Of a stretch of DNA of 64,000 bases, positions 23,048-35,119 are shown piece after piece. Positions within the stretch are counted from its first letter, which is position 1, and each line of letters opens with the position of its first letter. The notes under the pieces are model-generated. The model did not search any database, was not told the DNA's origin, and was given only the letters and a program-made list of their open reading frames with translations. Both the position numbers and the translations under genes were made by a program. This DNA is from Monilinia fructicola (Eukaryota > Ascomycota > Leotiomycetes > Helotiales > Sclerotiniaceae). The stretch spans positions 2,969,501 to 3,033,500 of the forward strand of contig VICG01000003.1 in NCBI GenBank assembly GCA_008692225.1, in the 5' to 3' direction.

Positions 23048-23383
23048 ATGACCTCCCTCTTTGGATATCCAGTGACGCCTGAGTCTATCTCTACATCAGG
23101 TATGTAAAATCAGATAAACCATTTCAATCATTAACTAATAGAAGCCGAAGCATCATCCACAGGATCACCATCCCCAGGGCAAACTCCCTCAACACATTCA
23201 AACCCACCACGGAACTCGTTTGAAGAAACAATCTCTGCACTTCCACGAGAGAGCGAGTGGCGAGCGTTCCTCGTGGGACGTGGCAATGAAATTTACTTCG
23301 GAGATCTCTTTAGAGAGGTAGCTGAGAGAAAAATGTATATCAGGGAGGATGGCAGGGTTTGTTGGCGCGTGATTGCTCTTTAG
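23048..23383 (+). CDS. Unknown small helical-repeat protein (local family member B, 97 aa)
   Basis: Exon 1 is 23048-23099 (MTSLFGYPVTPESISTS). A very short phase-1 intron follows (23100-23141, GTATGT...AATAG, CTAAT branch, 42 nt), then exon 2 23142-23383. After a Ser/Thr/Pro-rich linker comes one degenerate copy of the family unit, FEETISALPRESEWRAFLV, followed by LFREVAERKMYIREDGRVCW. The SALP-x-aromatic start and the final acidic DG-x-x-x tail match members D and E. Half the size of its neighbours, so possibly reduced. No known domain. Confidence 0.6.
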
Positions 23384-23508
23384 GCGTGAGGTTGTTGATT
23401 TGGACTGTGATTATCGTCTATGGAATGGTATTGATGGGCTTGAATCCTGGATAAGCTCGTGCTTTTGTGGGATGATTGCAGTGGGATGGTTGATCACGTG
23501 TAAAAGAC

Positions 23509-23703
23509 ATGGAAGTGTATATGCTAGATGCTAGCCAGCGATTAGTTTTGGCTTTCACTCTTAGATATCAGAGTGTGAGCAAATGGCTGCTGGACTTCAA
23601 ATTGAATACTGGAAAATCTGAGTCAATGTCCGAAGCCGAAGTTCTCAGGAAATATCTGAGTGAACAGGTTCCTGTGACAAGACGGCGGATATATGAACTC
23701 TGA
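23509..23703 (+). CDS. Unknown small helical-repeat protein or partial copy (64 aa)
   Basis: Single short frame with ATG at 23509. It contains RLVLAFTLRYQSVSKWLLDF, which fits the family unit (L-x-x-[LIV]-x3-x4-[SN]-x-x-V-x-x-W-L), then a second weaker helix EAEVLRKYLSEQVPVTRRR. It lacks the short N-terminal exon and the acidic C-terminal tail seen in other members, so it may be a truncated duplicate. Together with member B it could represent a split ancestral gene. Confidence 0.4.
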   Translation: MEVYMLDASQRLVLAFTLRYQSVSKWLLDFKLNTGKSESMSEAEVLRKYLSEQVPVTRRRIYEL

Positions 23704-24331
23704 TATACAATCTTGTATGTGGAGGAGGATTTATATATTATTCAAAGGAAGAAAGTATGATAATTACCGTACGGTAGATAGAAGAACAGGATTCCAGAAT
23801 GGAATATCTTGGAATATCTCAAGGTCGCGCATCAAACCTTAGATTTGGACAGTAGTTAAGCAGGAGAGCGTTCCAGCATGTTATGGATTCGGGATACAAT
23901 GAATCGAATACCAGTGCCTCCGTATCCAAAACTCTTGAAACATACAAGATCCATGGCGATAAGAAATTCATCACAATTTTCTTCAGCATTGTTCAATCAG
24001 TGCAACTGCACGTTATCATACACTGAATATAAGCCGTACCAAAGCAGAAATTAGTTCAAAGATTGATATCTACACTGCTGTATACACTTCAGGTCTTCTA
24101 TGAAAGTACTGCAGCAGGTCTATAACCGTATGTTATATCAATCTAGCATTTTTAACTACTAATACAACAATCTCGAGAGTCAAATAGCCTCCTTCATCCC
24201 CCTTCATCCTCCTTCATCGCCTCTATTTTCCCTCTATCTTGGACCTTGAACTATAATCAAACACATATTTCATCTTAAAAAAGCACCGATACTATCAGTC
24301 TCACCAGCACCCTTCAATCAAATTTTTCTCA
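23704..24331. other. Intergenic, no gene seen
   Basis: AT-rich spacer and promoter of member C. A CCTTCATCC short tandem repeat lies near 24190-24215. Confidence 0.5.
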
Positions 24332-25015
24332 ATGCAGAACAATACATCAGTTCCCATTGATCCCTACGATCATGACTTTTCGACGTCAATGAGCTACACA
24401 CAATTACAACGATTGAAAGCCCTAATAAGTGGGACACTCTGATATTCCCATGAATCATTACTAATAACCTAACTAGCATCATATTCCGAATCTCCGCCTA
24501 GAAGCTCATCAGCACAGCAGACACCTTCATCACAGCCCCCATCTCCTAGGAATATGTCGTCTTCACCAGAACGCCCTACTTTAATCTCATCCGAGATATT
24601 AACACGGAAATATGAAAACTACATTCTGGTGAGTAACAGACTTGTTCTCGAAGAAGTCGAGACAATCATCGGCAGCAAATTGACAGGTGGCCATCTTTAT
24701 GGGGTTGCCGAGAGGAGAGATTTGGAGAGGCAGATTCTGGTCCTCCAAGCTATCAACAAACTCTCGGTCTTTAGAACCAGGAAACTTGCTACTTGGATCG
24801 TTAGGCAAGAAACGCTGGTTCAGAAGTGGTTTGAAAGAGAGTTGGGCGTCGAACGTGTTGATAAGCAGGTTATTGGAGATGTTTTGTTATTCAAGCTGAT
24901 GGAGTTGATTGTCGAGACTGTTCAGTGGAATAGAACGGTTAGAAAGTGGATGATGAATCTGTTATTTGACAGAAGATCGAATGGCGCATTTGAGTTTAAG
25001 AAATATAATGATTAG
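24332..25015 (+). CDS. Unknown helical-repeat protein (local family member C, 211 aa)
   Basis: Exon 1 is 24332-24428 (MQNNTSVPIDPYDHDF...). The phase-1 intron is 24429-24476 (GTGGGA...ACTAG, TTACTAAT, 48 nt) and exon 2 is 24477-25015; total 212 codons. A Ser/Pro-rich linker (SESPPRSSSAQQTPSSQPPS) leads to a helical domain with two copies of the family unit: RKLATWIVRQETLVQKWFER and LMELIVETVQWNRTVRKWMM, each ending in Trp plus a hydrophobic residue. The tail is RRSNGAFEFKKYND. No signal peptide, membrane segment or catalytic motif is visible. Function unknown. Confidence 0.7.
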
Positions 25016-26273
25016 ACCTTGAGTGGGAGGAAGGATATAAGCGTCGGGGATGGGTGGTCGGGATGTTGTGAGGATGCTTTGTAGAAGTATAGGAAGGGTA
25101 ATACAAGCCATTATTCCTGAAACCATTATTATTCAAGTGAACTATGGAATGTGAAAATATTGTCAATATCAGTACAACCAACCATAGAATTTTATATTTT
25201 TATACTCCCCTATGATATCAAACCCACTTTTCGAAGAATTATGAAGGCATGATTCGCGATGTTCCTCTTGTCTTGAGAAAACCATCTAGACTTCAGTTTC
25301 AATGTTAGATTCTGATAGTTTCTTATCCTCAAATGATACTTATTTATATATATCGGGAGCAGGTTGGTCATTATTACACACAACATCCGTCAAGTCAACA
25401 GCACACTTAGTAAAACCTTTCTATAAGTCCCCGTTCCCTTATGACTCAAAAGCATTGACAAATTCTTTACATCAGCGAAAGTCTCATGCTATAATCCTTT
25501 CCCAGTTTCAAACATGTTTCCTTATTTCTTCCCACAAAAACAAGATCTCTGGTGAAGTGAGTGAGTGCCAAGATCACTAGATAACACGATCTCCACGCCC
25601 AACACAGAACGCGGTTTGGCTCGACGAGCACGCATATTTAATAAAATCTAAGTACCCAAGAGCAGCCTTTCTACAGAATGGGAGAACTTTTTTCTATCAT
25701 CAATTCAGCCGCGTGGACCTTAACATACTACATTAACTCGCTTAACATTACTTCGCTGTGGAGGCGATGCCACTCTTCTCCCCTGGCTAGCTCACGGATT
25801 CAATAGATCTAGCTTACACATCGTCTTTGGTTCCCTCCCTCGAGCCATAAATGCTACCTAATTGCGCATTTGTTGACTTGAGAATGCAAGCGGAGGTGCT
25901 GTGAACGAGCGTGATATTCACATCCAAATCTGATATGATGTTAAAATAAGACGGAAGTGAGTATTCATGCGGTGTATGTCTAGTGCGGTTAAGCTCGCTT
26001 CTTGCTAAAATCCTAATATGCATATTTATATTGCAGTTGATGGGTTAATACTCCCTATTAGAAATGAGACTATCAAGCAGAAAGATCATTATATAGTAGT
26101 CTATGAAGAGCATAATCTGTACTAGAGCGCTTTACCTCGCTTACATTCCAAAATCCACATCGTGCCCTCGGCACAGTATTTTGAGCAGGTGACCGGGCGT
26201 TCCTTCCCGGCGCTGCTTCCTCAAATTCAAACATAGTCAGCGCAGATAAAAGTGAATTTCTACTCTGCATCAA
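25016..26273. other. Intergenic, no gene seen
   Basis: No family copy or other coding chain found. A 42-codon ATG frame at 25678 is noted but not called. Confidence 0.5.
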
Positions 26274-26959
26274 ATGAAAATACCTAGTGAGGTAGGTAGT
26301 TCCAAACCTTGGAACAGTTAACAATAAGTTCTTTCGGCAAGGATACTGCGCATTTGACAAAACCATCAACAGAAAATTATCAGCCATGGCACGTACAGTA
26401 GCTGGGGAAAGACTACACATCTCTGGTAGAAGGCTTCTTTGACTCTTTGGATATGATGAAGTTCAAAGCGCTAATGATTAAACTAGCCGAAACACTCGAC
26501 AGAGGTGAACTGCATCGCATTGTCATTAACCTCATCGACAACGACTTTCTCAGTATGGAAGAAATTCAAGAAGGCCTCATTCTTGTTCAAGAGAAACGAT
26601 ACACTGAGGAGGGAATTGCTGAGGCAATATCAGCTCTTCCAACATACAAATTTCGAGAGTTCGTTTCAGAACTCATGCAGTCTAACAGTCATTACCAAAA
26701 ATGGCTTGTCCATGAATGGCGACTCAGATCTAGTGATATCGAAGATAACTACGACGGCGATCCGTATGAAGGTGATCCTTTTGCATTGGTGGTATTTATG
26801 GATGAACAAATGCCTCCACGCCTTCGCGCGATAATCATGGATATGGCTCGTGAAAGCACGCCCATTCGAGATTGGTTGAAGAATGAGCTCCTAATCATAC
26901 ATGAAGATGGCATTATGGAGCTTCGTTATTTTGATGAAAATCCTCCCACAGAGACTTGA
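26274..26959 (+). CDS. Unknown helical-repeat protein (local family member D, about 168-191 aa)
   Basis: The main frame is open from 26402 and reads like protein before the first internal ATG at 26453, so an upstream exon is likely. My best guess is exon 1 at 26274-26291 (MKIPSE), a phase-0 intron 26292-26401 (GTAGGT...GTAG) and exon 2 26402-26959. The minimum product starts at 26453. The protein is helical, with units FREFVSELMQSNSHYQKWLV and LRAIIMDMARESTPIRDWLK, separated by an acidic loop (NYDGDPYEGDP). It ends in the acidic DGIMELRYFDENPP tail. The SALP motif precedes the first unit, as in member B. Function unknown. Confidence 0.6.
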
Positions 26960-27288
26960 GCCGGCAGCTGGTCTGTCAATGTTGCCTACATCGGTCTCAA
27001 GAAGTTCGATGGATGTTGCGAGGGGAGGAAATCTCACGGAAGGAAATGAATATTGATGATCAAGGCTAAGCCGTACCTACTACTCTCGTCTCTCATGTTA
27101 GTCACTGTAGCTTTGATGATTATAAGTGCAATCTTTTGATAAGAACAAAGTGAATATCGAGAGCCAGTATTCCAATGCGGCCTAGCCCACTTTCAACCGT
27201 CGATATGAACATTTATCTTGCGCGTGCTCTATGATTAGCTTGATACGAACTTTTTCTCCTCAACCTTGAATCGACACTGCTAAGCAAA

Positions 27289-27813
27289 ATGGTAAGTTGA
27301 TATTCCATCACACCAAGGTCTCACGACTTTCTAACAGTCACAAGTATCGAGACAAATATAACTTATCAGTCGAAAGACACAAAAAACTCCGTCAAATTGC
27401 AAGAGAAACTGAAATCTCCACTGGTGAGCACATCCTATTTCATCTCCTCACAGACAAATGCTAACAATCACTCAGAAGAGCCCTCCAAGAACGATGACAG
27501 TGACTCGACCAAAAAGAGCCCTCCGAAAGTTCTCGATGCTAGCGAACAGGAGGCACTCGACATCAAAAACCTCATCGTTCACGCCATCGATATACTCCCA
27601 AGTTACCAGTTCGAACAAATCGTCGGCTATATCAAGCAGGATAATCAACTCATCACACAATGGCTTGAAGGGGATTGGAATGCATTCAAAACCCTTCGAC
27701 AATTAGTCGTCGATCTCGTTAGGGAAAATAAGTTCGTCCGACAGATTCTGCAGGAGCATCTGTTGAAGGTGCTGGATGATGGTTCATATGTTATTGATGA
27801 TGATTGGGACTAA
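27289..27813 (+). CDS. Unknown helical-repeat protein (local family member E, 139 aa) with an ATG-only coding exon
   Basis: The start codon 27289-27291 is followed immediately by GTAAGT. Intron 1 is 27292-27344 (TTCTAAC branch, CAAG acceptor), exon 2 is 27345-27423, intron 2 is 27424-27475 (GTGAGC...TCAG, phase 1) and exon 3 is 27476-27813. The parts add up to exactly 140 codons. After a basic start (YRDKYNLSVERHKKLRQ) and an acidic Ser/Lys linker come two family units, FEQIVGYIKQDNQLITQWLE and LRQLVVDLVRENKFVRQILQ, then the acidic tail DDGSYVIDDDWD. The nearer CAG acceptor would shift the frame into a stop, which supports the CAAG choice. Confidence 0.65.
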
Positions 27814-30800
27814 GGATATGTGGCATTTAGAGTTTGCGCGAGGTGTCTCTGCGGAGATTTCTGAGAGGATATGAAGCCGCGATCTAATTCGCAGGTGAAT
27901 GGAGGCTAAGCAGTGCAATAGATAGAATCTTTACTAATCTTTAACCTCCTGCATTATTGATTAGTATATCCATGCTCAGAGGCCATTTAGTGAGCAAGAG
28001 TAGATATCAGAGCCGGGTTCCGTATTTATGCCGTCCAGCTTCCATCATAGTAGAGAGTTTCACAGAGCGTCGTACCATGTGTTCGTCTACACAGCTTAAA
28101 CCGTGGCAATAAATCCATTCCTCGTCATAATTAACTCTCGTATATACGAGATTTCCTCACTGCGCAGCCATAACTATTGACGTAGCGATCTGTACGGAGT
28201 TTCAAACAAAGAAGTTATGACGAAGATGCGGATGGAAGGTATCATCTTCTAGAACTATTTCACAGATCGAGATACACGTGAATCAGCTGAAAGAACGGGT
28301 TGTTGGAAGATGAACTTCTAAAATATTCTTGGCTGATAAGAGATGGGGAAAGTACGTATAGATGATGATTCCCCAGAGTTTAAATTCTTCGTGTTCCTCT
28401 TTCTGTTTGTCGCTTGTGAATGCCTTCAATTTTTGACACTTTTGGTTGGCTTTCAATGCATCCATCTTGGTCCAGGAGTAAGATAGAACACATATCTCGT
28501 CTAATTTGCTGTATACTCATCGGCTATTCTTGTAATCCTTCATTTCTCATTCCACCGAGTCAAACGCTGAAGGACTTCTTCATCCCCAATTGCACCATCT
28601 CATCAATAAAGAATAGACAGTCACTTATCCCTCATCAACCACCCCATTGTAACATAGTCTTCCCCCATCCCACATAACCTGACCTGGCACCGACTCATCA
28701 CCCAAACCAATCTTCCTCGCGGCCGCATCTCCGTAATCTTTTCCGTATCTTATCACCAATCACGTTTTCAACAAAGAACTATTCCTCTTCCCCTGACTAA
28801 TTCCATCCCACATGCTCTCGTCACGACTCCAAAGTACCGGATGCGAAGCCTCATCTGATTAGCTCGCCTGACAGCTCGGGAATCGTCATTATCAAAGTTA
28901 CAAAGGATCAAGACGACCTCGCTGCTTTTACATTCTGAATTATATCATCAGGAACCGTCGGGAATAAGAGAACAAAGAAACTTTAGACTCTTGCTGCTTT
29001 AATGAGTCGCTCAGGAACGGCAAGTCGTAAAAGCTCCAATGAGAAGACACACACGGAATGATGGATTAGGTGATAGGCCAAGCAATTATGGAATTCGTTA
29101 TTGAGTGATTAGCAAGTGAATGCAATGCCGAGGAAGCCGAGGGTGACGGGATTAGTGATGTATGTAACGTATAACTGTCAAGGTTGAGTCATAAAGAAGA
29201 GTGATCAACAAAGGAAATGTTGAAGATAGAGCACTTATAAGGTGATTTGGTTTTTCGGAAGGAGTTCCGGGTCCGTGAAGAGAGGAAACCAATTGAGAAT
29301 AATGGGATGGTATCTGTGAGAGGGGAGAAGGATGAAGAAAGGGGCCGGAAGCCTCTTTTGGAGTGCACAATAGAGACTGTAAAGTATACACATGTGGAAC
29401 GGATTGCATTCCTTCCATAGCCAGAGAGTAAAAGTTAGACCACGAAGATCGCCCAAGTAGAGTGGAACTCAGTTTAGATGCTCTTCGTGAGTATCGAACT
29501 CACAACGGAAAGAACGGAATTTATGGCATGTAAAGGATATTCTATGTAGATGACAAAGAAAAACAACCGCTGATGACGGAAAGGAGTAAAGAGAAGACGC
29601 AATCTGGATTCAATGGCCTCCCCATGTGCGGCACAAAAATAAAACCGTGTCATGATGGAGCCTAAGAACTTTCGCAAACTTCTTTTCGCAAATGTGCGCA
29701 AAATTTGTACAGAAATAATCGAGTAGCATAATTAGAATTGGAGTTGTGAAAGTAAGAATCAAGTTCAAAACGCTAACGTGTAGGTATGTGCCATAGATAC
29801 CTTGGGCAGTCGATGAGAAGATAGACTTCAAAATATACTCAGAGTCGAATAGGATGAGTATGTGCACTCCTTTAGAGGAGTTTTCCAACAAAGTTACGAA
29901 TCATTACAAATGTCGAATACTGCATATCCCACAAGTTTCCCTGCCTGTTAAGACGTCCGCAAACAATCACTGGTGGTAATCCTCCCTTATTAGAAAATAA
30001 TGCGAAACGTGAAGTTAATAAATTTAAAGTAATAAAGAAATGATGATAGTCTCATTTGCGGGCGGCGTCGAAGATAGTCGGGAAATCAAGCTAAATGTAA
30101 CTTGTACAACAAGACTACATTTTGCGTTTGGGTGCGCAAAGGGATCGAATATATTGGATCTAGAACAAACAGCTAATGATGCGAGAAGTTTGACGCTTCA
30201 CCGAATTTGAAAAGAACTTTCATGACCCAAAGCCCGAAGTCACTCGGAACCACTTCTCACTAAATTCCCATCTAAACTATCACGTGCAGAACTCATCTTC
30301 CCGCACTGTATCGAAACTCAATAGAGATACACTTGCGACTTGTACTGGAAGATGATGTTCCAAGATCTAGAATGTATAATTGCTGCGAACCAGAGGTTCA
30401 TGCACAACTAAAGCACGATCTGGAAGTGGAAGTACATATATGGAGTCTGACTGCGGAGTAAAACCAAACGCAGCTAATGAAAGATTCCTGGGTCACAGTT
30501 CGACCATAAAACGTGGCAGAGATAAGTCTAAGAACGAGGGTAGACTAGGCTACAAGCCATCTGTGATCTGCAATATCTGCCTTCTACGCCAACCAGGAGA
30601 ATCTCGCTCTACCTTTTATCATGCATGTACCAAGATCTCATCCAGAACCCTGGGGCCCCACAACCAAAAGCAACATTGAAGTCTCATGCTGAACTAACTA
30701 AGCGATGAAACAAACAAAACTTTGACAGAAAGTTCTCCGAAACCTCGAGATGCGCGGCCAACTTTCAAATTTTAGTCATGGTGGGGACTAACTTTCTACT

Positions 30801-31642
30801 GTTTCTCAACGTCATGTCGCCTTACAGCGGCGACAGACAAAGTCATGATTGCTTTTGAGATAAAAGCATCCCAAGGGATTCTTAGTAAGAATCTGTCGAT
30901 ATGGATGGGTCACCGGCCTATTGAGATACCCAGCAATTATAGTCCTTTAACTTATTTGTTTTTCTCGGGGATGTCATGCTTGCGCTTCATATTAGCCTTT
31001 GACTATCTTGATCATAGTCTTTATGGCCGACGAGTGAATTTCGTGTTATGTGGATATACAGGCTGAAGCTATACATTGTGGAATTGGAAACATCTGGTTC
31101 GCGTTTCTGCATTCTTCCTAATGTTGCGCCGTATGTTGTGCAATCCAGAAGCAGCTCTATCTTCTCTGACAGGAATCTGCCATGTTAGTACTAGTCACCA
31201 GGTGACAAGTCTTGCTCTCGTAAAGGGGCTTGGACTAAACGAAGATACTCTCCTCGCCGATTCAGAGATGCAACAAAAGATTCTGTGCTTGAGTAGTGGA
31301 TATACATTTTGATTCTAGCATCGTCCCACTTCTGCTTCGATCATTCACCTTTTACAGACGAAATACGATCTGGAATATCGTTCCTCAGGCTAACCTTATC
31401 GATGGGCTGGCACAGCCTAGAAATACAATTAGCCGACGAGAATATCCATGGATGCAACCAAACTTTCCAATGAGACAGTTCTTCAACTCTTTTCCATGCC
31501 TCGGGAAACCATGACTTGATGGGTTGAAACTTGATGGATTGACGGTGAGGTCTGGGTGGAGTCGAGTATTAACGTTTTATTTTATTCCAGTGGATACCCG
31601 GCGACCAGAAAATATTTCAATACACATTTCAATACACATCTT

Positions 31643-31840
31643 CAGGTCGCCGACCTATTCAGATATGCAACAAGACATCTCCTCAACTCAATTGTTGTAG
31701 AATTCAGGCCATCTAGCCTCGCCATCAACTCCATCCCAACGAATCATTCGAAGATTCCATCTAGAACATCCTTGTCACAGAAGTCAATACTTTGCAAGGT
31801 ACCAACCACCAGGTCGCCGACCTATTCAGACATGCAACAA
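31643..31840. repeat. Direct repeat, 31 bp, two copies, palindromic core AGGTCGCCGACCT
   Basis: Copies at 31643-31673 and 31810-31840 differ at one position (GATATG vs GACATG). Each contains the 13-bp palindrome AGGTCGCCGACCT. A partial third core, GGTCGCCGAC, is at 32016-32025. Confidence 0.8.
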
Positions 31841-33118
31841 ATCCCATTCTTACTGGAAGTGATCAATGTTCAACTTCTTCATTTAGATGGGCAATCCGTG
31901 AAGATGATGTCTCGGCCACTCGGTGAACTTGGCTGATTCCCGAAGTCGGACATTTATCCTTTTTCGGATGTTTCTCCGAAGGAAGGAAGCAAGCGAGCTT
32001 AGGTCTACGAGTCGTGGTCGCCGACAACTTGATTTGGATATCATTGGATGAGACTTTACGACTCAGGATTTTCTACTTTTTCAATTTCTGATCTGCGCTT
32101 CTTCTTGGAGTAACACTGCTTGATTGTGCTTCTTCGGCCTTTTACAAAAGTAGTCAACTACAAACGCTCATCGGCAACCTCCCGCAAATGACAAGGCTCC
32201 ACTGTTTCTTTCACTGTCTCGGACAGCGATTTCTCCCGAGACCACCAGCCACACACGGTCTTGAGCCACACTACTGCATGAACATCCAAATCTAACGACA
32301 TTCATCACATTATGTTTCTCAATATCTCCATCAACAACGTCGTCAAGTCAAGCTTACTCTCATCACCTCGGTGCTTTCCTCTGGCAGGGGCTCCCAGGAT
32401 TTCCATGATCCGGCGCTCAATCCTGATCATAGACGAAGCGATATCCAGAATAGCCAATGATTTCTAATCAATATATATCCCGAATTGACGAGACCTCCGA
32501 AACGACCTCCCTATCCACGCTCTACAATTTCCGAGTGGAATTATTGGTGTCAATCCTTACGACTCTTGCTATAGTGAGGTCTGCGATCTTTTAATGCATG
32601 TGGTATTTCTTCTCAATAGGTCTTGATTTGGATTAAGAGCCAGGTTGCCTGCGCATTAAATTGCGATGCTGCTTGGGACAAAAGTAATAAGACGTGGCTG
32701 ATCGAACGGCCTTTCTTGAGACCATGTAGTTGGTCTATGCATAATACTTTCTGTTTGGGTTTGGTACTCATTGGCTCATCATGAATCACGAAAAGCGTCA
32801 ATTTCCAACACTTACAAAGTACGGTGAGTCAGTCAGTCAACTACCCTAAAAGTGTACTCCGTAGAGGTCAAGACCATTCAAGATCTGCAACAATTGCCCA
32901 GGCGTCGCTTTGTCTACGTTCACTATCGTTTTCACTTATCGGTGGGGCTTTTCGATAATTTACCCGATCTCCAGGAGAGGTCGCAGTTCAGCTCAGCATG
33001 CCCATTCATATTTCACCCCAAAATACTAACGAAAACGGCAAAACTTTCAATCATTCTAGGCAGTCCAGTCGGAAGATTGAAATCAAACCAGACGTACTGA
33101 GTTTAGGAAACGAAGTCT

Positions 33119-33191
33119 TCAGGTGTTAAACAGCCGTCCCGTTTGAGGGGATGTAAACACCCAGCACACTACCACTGAGTCACCTGGACTT
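33119..33191 (-). other. tRNA-like / SINE-head-like relic
   Basis: Read on the minus strand the segment starts TCCAGGTGACTCAGTGGTAG, which resembles a tRNA acceptor strand plus D-arm (A-box-like TGACTCAGTGG). It ends ACCTGAA, which can pair with the start at six of seven positions. A normal T-arm (GTTCGA) and a clean anticodon arm are missing, so this is not a working tRNA. Confidence 0.3.
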
Positions 33192-33642
33192 TGTAATATG
33201 ATGCCGTCGCTTGTCTTTCTTTATACGGAAGGGGGTAATGGAACAGGAGCAAATGTGAAAAAGGCGTTTATCAGAATAATGATTTGTTTACTTCTAGCTT
33301 GCCACTCAATGTCATCTGATTCCGGGAATATTTATTTCTGATATTACCCTGGACGGAGGGGAGGGGACGGATGGAATACAACATCTCTTATTTGATATCA
33401 CTGTTGTTGCTTCAAGAGAGCTGGCTACGTCGTTATGAAACGACTTATATGTTCATCGAGGCGTTAGCGCATGGTCACATGACTAGTTATATACTCAAGT
33501 GCTCCTCTCGCCATACATCTGCTGTAAACGCTCCAAAAAAATCAAATGTGTTGTGCAAAATCACTTTGGAATAATAATATATCAGTGTACATAGATTGCT
33601 TAAAGATTGCCATTAAAATAAGATAATGCCAATAGTAATGCT

Positions 33643-34230
33643 CTACTTGATACCCATCCCCAACGCCTCGATCCGTAGCACTCCATTCATATCCTTACCC
33701 AGTATAAAAACCCAAGTGCCCATAAGCCCAAACGGATTCCCCAACAAGTAGCCCCCATTGGTAGCAGCAAGTATTTCGCGCGCCGTGGTTATTTCTGTTG
33801 ATTCGGATCTCTTTCGACCCGACGCCATTGATAGGGATGTACCGGCTCTATATGTAGCCTCGTTTTGCACGAATCTCTGACTATATGCATTGGAAGGTTC
33901 CAAATGGGTCTACCTTTCCGATGGCTGTCTTTTTGTTCGTTAATGATATATATCAACGATGAAGTTTTTGGGCTTCCAGGAGGGAATGTTAGCATGCATC
34001 TGGGCTTCTTTCTGGATCCATTGGTTGGATACCGGATATAGCTTGTTGTTGGGATCGCTATGATCATCGTCTCTCCTGTTATTATCACTTTCTTCCTTTC
34101 CTTCCTCTTCCTCTTCTCTTCTCTTTCCTCGACTTTCTGAGCTTCTCCCCGTCCTCCTTTTCTTGTTGAACTCTGTACTGTTATCTATCATCTTTCCTTG
34201 CTGGGCTCCATGCTTCTCCTCGGTTTTCAT
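33643..34230 (-). CDS. Hypothetical gene, unresolved exons
   Basis: ATG at 34230 opens a 96-codon frame: a charged, Glu/Arg-rich N-terminus (SRGKRREEEEEGKEES), then PVSNQWIQKEAQMHANIPSW and NFIVDIYH. The same frame reopens after two stops at 33903-33643 with ASGRKRSESTEITTAREILA and GNPFGLMGTWVFILGKDMNG. An intron between 33960 and 33880 would join them, but I could not find one that keeps the frame cleanly. Could be a real small gene or a decayed one. No domain recognised. Confidence 0.3.
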
Positions 34231-35119
34231 TCCGCTTGGAACGGTGCGTGCGCTTCCTTTCTTTCACGATTCTATGTTTTTTCGTGCCCTGGACAGCCTC
34301 AATTTCGCTGTCACCCTGGTATCTTTTGGTTGCTTTGGGCATATTTTCTATGGTATTGGAAGTAGAGATTCTAATTCAGAGGGAATTAGATGTGGTTGAG
34401 ATGGATGCCTAAATTATGTGATGATGATAATACATAATGCTCAACTCTATCGTATCAATAATTACAACGTCAAAATTTCCGAGGAAGAACAGAAACAAAT
34501 AACACATGTAAGCTTTTACACCAGAGTATACTATGTGAAGAGTACGTAAGGAGTTACCTTGGAGGCAGCGATATAAACAATTCGGCACCAGAGTTATACA
34601 CCGAACTAAGGCAACGGCAGGAAGTGAAACACAGAGACAGTTGCAACCATTAAATACCCAGGGGAAGTTTTACTGCAACTCGGCGGTAGCAATACTCTGT
34701 ATAGAATGGCGGGATAATTTTCAATAACGTGCCACGATTCATTTTGGAGCTTACAAAGAGCTTCAAATTAGCCAGGGGTAATGGCACTTGCGCACCAACA
34801 CTCGCGGTTCTCGTTTCCCGCTGGACGAGGCGAAGATGATGGCTGCTATTGATTTCCCCTAATCTATGGTGAGAATCAAGAACAGATGTTTGTCCTAGTA
34901 GCAGTCGCACTTCCTACGAAATCATTGCATTTCCATAATAGGGTGACAACTTCACTAGTTTGTGTATGCTTACTGATTTAATTCAAGGAATCTGATGAGG
35001 GTGTTGTTTAACTTGGTTGATTGGGTAAAGCGATTGTTCACCAGATACCATTGTCATATTCTTTAACGACCATCAAAAAGATGCGGTCTTTGATACATCG
35101 TCTAGCTCATTCATCTTCA
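34231..35119. other. Intergenic, no gene seen
   Basis: Upstream of the hypothetical minus-strand gene and downstream of the peroxidase pseudogene. Short frames only. Confidence 0.45.

Larger units (their letters stand above)
27814..33642. other. Gene-poor region, no intact gene seen
   Basis: 5.8 kb without a convincing coding chain on either strand. It holds the duplicated 31-bp word near 31.7 kb and the tRNA-like stretch near 33.15 kb, annotated separately. Most open frames begin at non-ATG codons and share no continuity. Confidence 0.5.

Noticed and set aside
25678..25806. 42-codon ATG frame (starts MGELFSIINSAAW)
   Set aside because: Short and unsupported; no similarity to neighbouring family members.
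29473..29505. Minus-strand T-arm-like hairpin GTGAGTTCGATACTCAC followed by an acceptor-like GAAGAGCA
   Set aside because: No matching 5' acceptor strand (GCTCTTC), D-arm or anticodon arm upstream, so not a tRNA gene.
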